Part shown: piece by piece, positions 58,011 through 64,000 of the stretch
How the letters are laid out: every line of letters begins with the position of its first letter
How positions within the stretch are numbered: position 1 is the first letter of the stretch
Source of the DNA: Erythrophleum ivorense
Lineage: Eukaryota; Streptophyta; Magnoliopsida; Fabales; Fabaceae
Reading direction: 5' to 3'
DNA: 64,000 nucleotides
Assembly (NCBI GenBank): GCA_026724425.1
Contig: JAIUCV010000007.1
Coordinates: 26,778,569 to 26,842,568 of the forward strand
Program-made: the position numbers and the translations under genes
The notes under the pieces: model-generated
Database searches by the model: none
The model's input: only the letters and a program-made list of their open reading frames with translations
Told to the model about the DNA's origin: nothing

Positions 58011-60440
58011 CTAATTGAGTTTTCCAAATATTAAAAGACTCTAAAAATTCCTAAACTAAAGGGGTTTTAATTGAATTAAACTAACCTAAAACTAAATTGG
58101 ATTAAAATTCCTAATTGCTACCTAATTATATGAATTATGGGTGAAAATTGATCTTGTGACTAGCTTTGGATTCATCCCTTGGTATCCACTATCTTTATCC
58201 TAATCTAATTGTGATTAATTCTAGTCTAAGAGTTCCTAATTGTGTTCATAACAAATTATCTTGAGTTACCACGCAAGATTCAAGAGATTAACGATCTAAC
58301 GATGAATTGAAACTTCAACTCTGCATTAAATTGTTAATTCTTGTCTTTAAGATCTTGAACACCTAATTTGATTGATTAACTAATTGATTAGCCTCTGAAT
58401 CATCCTAAATATTTTTAATTAACCAACTAAACATTAAGGAATCCTCAATTCAAACAAATAATCTCACTTATGTATTTTATCGAACACCTTCGAAGCACAC
58501 ATGAGAAATTAGATAATAATGAAATTAATCAATGTCTAATGCAATCAATTAATCAACAAACAAGTTCCTTAATTAGTGTCTAACCAGCCACTAATTACAA
58601 TTACACAAATTCCCTTATCAAATACAACTTAACCAAGACAATAAATGAAAGAGAAAAAGTGTAGGAAAAATAAAGAAATTCTTAGCCAAAAACTCTGAGT
58701 TCATCCATGGATTCAAGCTTCTCCAAGGGTTCCTCCTAGCTAGCCTCAAGATGGATTAGAATTTCATGGAATGTGGAGATGGATGGATGGAATGGAGAAT
58801 GGAATGGGTGAAGGATGGATTGGATGATGGCCGAATGAATGAATGAATTATGGCTGCCAAATGAATGAATGGTTGAAGGGATGGATGAATGGTGTCTGGA
58901 GTCTTGCATATGAATGAATAAATAGGCAAATGAATGGAGTTGCGTGAATGGACTAGGATATCCTAATGTATGGAGGCGTAACAGACTTATAGAGACGTGA
59001 ATGAAGTGGATCTTGGATGATGTACGCTGCTGCCCAGTCCTTAGCTTCTTCTTTAATAATTCACATGCTTCTCTTCTTCTACTTCACGTGTTAACTGCTC
59101 TTCTTTTATGTGCTTCTTAATGAATCACATGTAGCCTCCATATGAGCTTTTTATTTCCTTCTTCCCGTATCTTAGTTGCTGCCTGTGTTCTATCCGAAGG
59201 TAATTTATTTTTATTCACCTCACGTGCTCAGCTATTCACGAGCTTATATTGTATATGAGTGTGGGCCCCATTTTAAAGCTAAATATAGTATTTGAATTCA
59301 TGTGAACTGCCTTCTTTTCACGTAGCTTTCTTCTTGTTTCTGCTTCTCTTCGTTCTGCTCGTGGCTTCTGTGTTTCTCAGCTCATGCAGCAGCTTCTTCT
59401 CTCTTTCCTTCTTCCTCTCAAAGCACAAGACCCCGTGGCTTCTTCTCTACTTGCTTTTTACGTTGAAACTACAGCTCATGCAAGCTTCTTCTCTCTTAAA
59501 CTAGAAACTCGTGGCTCATTTTACTCCAGCGTCCTTTATGTATTTTGCTTGGCTTCTTCACGCTCTTTCCTCCACTTTGGCTGCTGTGTGAGTTAACGCG
59601 AAACTCCCTCTCTTAAATCTCCAACTCATGCATCCAGCTCAGCTCCCTTTTAGCGTCACTTCTTCTGCGTCTCACCCCTCTACCTAGTCTAGCGTCTGCC
59701 TCTCGATGCAGTCCAGAAGATGAAAGAAGCAGCAGCCCTTGCTCGTGTTTCTCGCCTCAACTCCAGCCTACGTTGACCTCCATGCAGCTCTGTACCCATG
59801 GCTTCTTCTATTAAATTGAATCACGTGCTCAGATGATTTTCTTCATGCTATGTACGTGTTTCAGCTAGTGCTTCATTTATTCTATTTTATTTTTCCATGT
59901 GGCTACTTGTTCCTTCCAGCTTGGTGCATGTGTTTTGCTTTGCTCTCAGCTCCAGCTTGTTGCTTCATCTTACGTGAACTTCTCTTTCATTTGTTGTTCC
60001 CAATATTTTCCATGCAATCTTCTCTTCACACAAGCTGCCTCATTCTCCTTCCCCTTAAGCTTATTCTTTATACATTCTTCATTCCCATATTCTACCACTT
60101 CTTCTCCACGTTGGTTCCACTCTTATTTCCTCCAAACTGTACATATGAAGCCTTCATCTTTTCTTTAAATCAAATTCCATTCAATGCTCAATTTTGCATT
60201 GAAAATCTGCACAAAAATAATGGAAAGAATGAAATAGAAATATCACAAAATTATTTAGAAGAATTTCATGCATTAAAACTCAATAAATTTGCCAATTAAT
60301 TCATAAAGTGCATAAATGGCTAATGAAATCAATTTATATATAATTAAACCCTTAAGATCATATTCCATGATCAAAATGCCTAAGTTAAGAGGATTAAAGT
60401 GTATAAAAATCATGCTTAACAAGTACATTCTAGGTGATCT
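58011..60440. mobile_element. Insertion splitting copia element 4 (LTR-type block)
   Basis: About 2.4 kb with no coding domain, rich in (GAATG)n at 58770-58930 and in C/T tracts at 59030-60100. Sequence near its left end (GTACAACCTAGGTCATCTCC) resembles a phrase found in plant gypsy LTRs. The frames at 59292-60299 are C/T-tract artefacts. Boundaries are inferred from where copia gag homology stops on each side. Confidence 0.5.
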
Positions 60441-60449
60441 ACTATTTGA

Positions 60450-61945
60450 AGCCTTACAAAAGCAATCTTAGTTTGTCTTTCATCATCTTCATATTTTTTT
60501 TTACCCAATACCATTTTTTTCCTAAAGATTGTTTTTGTGCTCCTAGAATCACTTTTAAATTTTCATGTCCTTTCACAAGTTTTGCTAAATCTTCATTAAG
60601 AGATACAATTTTTGCTTTTATGTTTTTATTTTTGGACACAAGAGGTTGCATAGAACATTCTTCTTCAATTAACCTAAGTTTCTTTTCTAAAATATCCTTT
60701 TCATTTTTTATCACACTAAAACCTTTTATGATCTTCATATGAGCCTTTTTTTTTAATTCATTATATTTTAGTGCAATCTTATTAGAGTCTTCTACAACCA
60801 TATGAAAAGCATACAATAGCTCATCATTTTTATAAGGGAATATCATTTACCTCTTCTTCTATCTTCTCATCCATATTACTCCAAAAATCTAATGTGGCTA
60901 GGAGGTAGAGATTTGCTATTTCTTGCTCCTTATCTTCACTTGATTCATCTAAAAGGTCACCATTGTTTCATGTGGAATTAACTAGCATAGCCCTATTCTT
61001 ATTGTTGTTTGTCATTGGACAATCAAATTCTATATGACCAATTTTTCTTGCATTCATAACATTTGAGTGTATCTCTAGTTCCTTGATGCTTTGGTAAGCT
61101 TCCTCTTCTTTGATTATTCTATAATCTTATCTTATAAAAGCTCTACATTCTTCTAGTTAACAGTGCCATTTCTTTGCCATTAGATTGATCAACAAGAAAC
61201 TTAACTTCTTCATCTTGAAAAGAAGTTTTTAATATGATACTCTTTTACTTCTTTGAGCTTTCTGTGCTTCTATTCAACTAGTTTCCTTCATAGGCAATCA
61301 AGTTTCCTTTAAGTTCCTCAAATGCCATTCTTTCTAGTTTTCTACTTTCTTGAATGGCTACAACCTTTGTATGCCAAGGCAAGCTTAGATTTCTAAGGAC
61401 TTTTTAGATAAGATCTACATTGGGATAGAACTTTCTGAGACCATCGAGGTTGTTGATGATTTTTCCAAGAACATTCCCTCTGTGCTATCATCATCCTTCA
61501 TTTCAAACAACTTATTTTCTTGATCTTTATGGTTCCATCATATGTCATTTGTAGCTAATCCCACATATCTTTTGTAGAATAACATCTTGAGAGCTTTTTA
61601 AATCCTTTTGCATTTACAGTGCAAAAAACATTGTTGGTTACCTTATAATTTATTTCATACCTACTTTTATCCTTCTCATTCCATTCTATTCATGGCTTCT
61701 TGACTATTTTGTCATCCATTTTCTTCATACAAATGAAGGGACCATTTTCAATCACATCCCACACTTGTAATTTAGTCAACTCAACAAAGATTTTTATTTT
61801 GATCTTCTAGTATGAATTAGTTTATTCCATCAAAGAAGCTAGTATGTTGATTGAGTGTCCTTCGGTATTAAAAAATTTACTCAAAAGATGAGATCCTTTC
61901 CCTACGAGGTTAGTCTTGCAAAAAAAAGACCAAAACTTTGATACC
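60450..61945 (-). pseudogene. Ty1/copia element 4: gag (SIRE-like)
   Basis: On the - strand, from the primer site down: a gag domain of the DUF4219/UBN2 kind (VWDVIENGPFI, KVTNNVFCTVNAKGFKKLSRC, TKDMWD, LQMTYDGT), a knuckle relic (KIGHIEFDCPM, about 61055), an acidic stretch (DESSEDKEQEIANLYLLA), then a long coiled-coil frame at 60846-60454. This arrangement is typical of SIRE-type copia gags. Several stops interrupt it. Confidence 0.8.
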
Positions 61946-61946
61946 A
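61936..61946 (-). other. Primer-binding site of copia element 4
   Basis: TGGTATCAAAG on the - strand, one mismatch from TGGTATCAGAG, between the LTR and gag. Confidence 0.7.
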
Positions 61947-61948
61947 AT

Positions 61949-62550
61949 TATTAATCTAGAAATAATCCAAGAAAGGGGTTGAAATGGAGTTTAAAATTAT
62001 TTTTACTTTATGAAAAATTCTAATTCCTTTAAGGATAGTCAAGTTCCTAATTATTATCTTTCTGTCAGTAGGTTTTTTTTCACAAGATACCAAGAAATTT
62101 AATCCGAAATAAGGAGATAGGTTAAGCACACAAACTCTCAAAGAGTTCTCTCTAGTCTAATATTAACTCACATAGAGTAATAAATCATTAAAGCATAAAT
62201 AATATAACTTCAAAGGATAAACATTCAACGTTCTTTTTCTCTCTTCTTATCTTTCTCTTCAAATGGTCTTCTTTTTATATAATAGCCTTCAACAAATAAC
62301 TATTAGATAGAAGCTTCCTTTCAATGCACAAATATGCTTTGATAATTAGGAATCTCTAATTTTATTGCTTCAAATCAATATGTCATAGCATCAATAACTT
62401 CTTTCCGCATTGAGTAGCCTTTAATGTATAGATTATTGATTCCATTGATGTAGTCCTTCTAGAAGCCAAAAAACTTGAATAATTCTTCATTAATGCAATT
62501 TTGCCTTTGCTTCATTAAATCAATAGGTTTCCTTATTTATATTCCTTAAA
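61949..62550 (-). repeat. 5' LTR of copia element 4
   Basis: Lies upstream of the primer site in - orientation. It contains a TATA box ATATAAAAAG (+ 62273-62282) followed by an A/G-rich transcript start region. The right limit is not sharp and no matching 3' LTR is in the window. Confidence 0.5.
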
Positions 62551-63309
62551 TGTGGACTTATCTTTTTCATTCTTTAATCATGTCTCATAAAAAGCACAAG
62601 AATCATTAGTGTAATATGATCTTCATTAATGCCTAATATTTTGATAATAGAGTCAATAAAAATATTTTCATATTTTAAAGACTTTGACTCAATTAATCAA
62701 GGAATTCAAGAATTTCCATATGAAATTTCTAAAGAATTATATATATATATATATGTCGTTCAAATTATTCAAAAACTTTCCTTAAATCATTCAAATTATA
62801 ATCAATATTCTTTGAAATCTTTCCATATAAGATCTTTAACCCAATTCTTTTAAAAACTTTCCTTGTAAAGCGAATCACATAATAATCTTGTTTCAAATAA
62901 TTAAAACATTATTTGGCCCATGAAACAAGATTTAATCCAATAAAACATTGTTGGCCTCGAACAATATATTCTAATAATTACAATTTCGGCCCAATTAAAT
63001 TATTTATCAAGAATCACATTATTTAAAATGTTTAGTATAATTAAAACCAAACATCCCTTGATCCAACATCATTAAAGCCAAGCCAAAGTATTTTCAAGCT
63101 TGAAAGATTACCTAGCTGATAAGGAATAAGATCGAGTATCAACTAAATCATTGCTTTCTAAATGCAGTTGCTGCAAGTGTGAAAGATTAATTCCCAAACG
63201 AAAAGAGAATTATTTCGATTAGATTATTGTTGTTAAGAATAAGAACCTACAAATTTGAAAGCTTGCCAAGTTGACATGAATTTTCCACCTAAAAATGGCG
63301 ATGAGAGAT
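62551..63309. other. Gene-free stretch
   Basis: AT-rich DNA with a (TA)n run at about 62738-62753. Possibly still LTR-derived at its left. No gene seen. Confidence 0.35.
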
Positions 63310-63824
63310 CAAGATGTCTTATTAAGTTACCTCACGTGACTTGTGGTTCAGAAAATAATAATATATTCATCTTCCATCCTCTGTGATCTCCATTTTCTAT
63401 AGTTCTTCTCTTTCCTTTAGTTAAGTTAATTACTTCACAAGACTTGTGATTGGGAAAATCTCAGTCAACGGATTCTTAAACCATTACCAACTCATTGTAT
63501 GGTTAATTCATTTAAAAAATTCCATCTACATTTACATTTTTCTGGATGCTGTACGTGTTAAACATTTATTGACAATAGATCATATTGTAAGTTGAATTGT
63601 GGATTTTTAAAGGGTCTCCAAGCTAAATTTCTAACAAATTTTTATGTTAAATAAAATTCGAAATCATCTCTAGTCTACGATCTGGGAAATGATCCTCCCA
63701 CAACTTGAGAGAGAAAAACAAAAAGGGAAGTGAGGTCCATTCAAATGGGTCTTATGCGGGTCCTACCTCTTATTTCATTTTGTCTCACTGCAAGACATGC
63801 AATATGAGAAATTAAGGATCCTTT

Positions 63825-63855
<31 letters not shown>

Positions 63856-64000
63856 AGATAATAACTAATTTAACTAAATTACACCACTACAAACAAAATT
63901 AATTTCATGTTACCATTGATTTTTTCTTTTGTTTTTTTTTTGCATTATCTGAAATAATAACAAAACCCACCCATGAAAAAACATGTATGATTTACATGAA
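63310..64000. repeat. Second copy of the PMEI 3' flank
   Basis: Collinear with 42300-42440 plus 43110-43800: TTAAGTTACCTCACGTGACT, CCATTTTCTATAGTTC, AATCTCAGTCAA, TATGGTTAATTCAT, AACAAATTTTTATGTTAAAT, AATGATCCTC, GTGAGGTCCAT, and at the window's end AAAACCCACCCATGAAAAA and GATTTACATGAA. In the left copy the PMEI stop codon follows this last block by about 30 bp. A compound (TA)n(CA)n microsatellite is at 63826-63853. Confidence 0.85.

Noticed and set aside
59292..60299. Overlapping + strand frames of up to 149 codons
   Set aside because: Generated by C/T tracts in the block inserted in copia element 4.

Overview
The window is nuclear DNA of a flowering plant, most likely a woody eudicot. The evidence is a multi-exon plant oxidosqualene cyclase (OSC) gene with GT-AG introns, plant-type Ty1/copia and Ty3/gypsy retrotransposons with tRNA-iMet primer-binding sites, AT-rich intergenic DNA and many (TA)n, (CT)n and (CA)n microsatellites. 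The species cannot be fixed from the sequence. There are no operons or ribosome binding sites here.

One host gene is intact. It is a 16-exon OSC on the + strand, from the ATG at 15954 to the stop at 33311. Its hand-spliced reading frame is open for 760 codons, the usual family length. It keeps the catalytic DCTAE (Asp485) and MWCYCR (Trp257, Tyr259) motifs expected of a beta-amyrin-type cyclase, the committed step from 2,3-oxidosqualene to pentacyclic triterpenes. Intron 1 is about 13.2 kb. It holds an inverted-repeat MITE-like element, two decayed copia elements and a degenerate second copy of exon 2. The present gene may therefore be a fusion of two tandem OSC copies.

A second host locus, a pectin methylesterase/invertase inhibitor (PMEI) at 43831-44481 on the - strand, is a pseudogene with two dinucleotide-slippage frameshifts. 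Its 3' flank recurs in the same orientation at the right end (63310-64000), so a sister PMEI copy probably lies just outside. Two host-gene 5' ends survive as fragments. One is a REVEILLE-type MYB exon 1 with its splice donor (about 4771-5060, -). The other is a housekeeping-style promoter plus leader exon (about 10350-9783, -) with no coding sequence behind it.

Layout: 1-3.2 kb, a decayed gypsy gag-protease interrupted by a Helitron end, then a second gypsy 3' end and LTR; 3.2-11.8 kb, gene fragments and T-rich low-complexity DNA; 11.8-14.7 kb, an LTR-like block; 15.9-33.4 kb, the OSC gene; 33.6-39.5 kb, a full-length decayed copia element; 39.5-43.1 kb, repeat-derived DNA; 43.8-44.6 kb, the PMEI pseudogene; 47.4-62.5 kb, a nest of LTR blocks, a gypsy integrase, a CACTA-like end and a copia element split by a 2.4-kb insertion; 63.3-64.0 kb, the duplicated PMEI flank.

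No cytochrome P450, acyltransferase or glycosyltransferase was seen beside the OSC, so the window gives no evidence of a triterpene gene cluster. All splice sites, repeat boundaries and alignments were read by eye; copia, gypsy and LTR limits are approximate unless stated otherwise.
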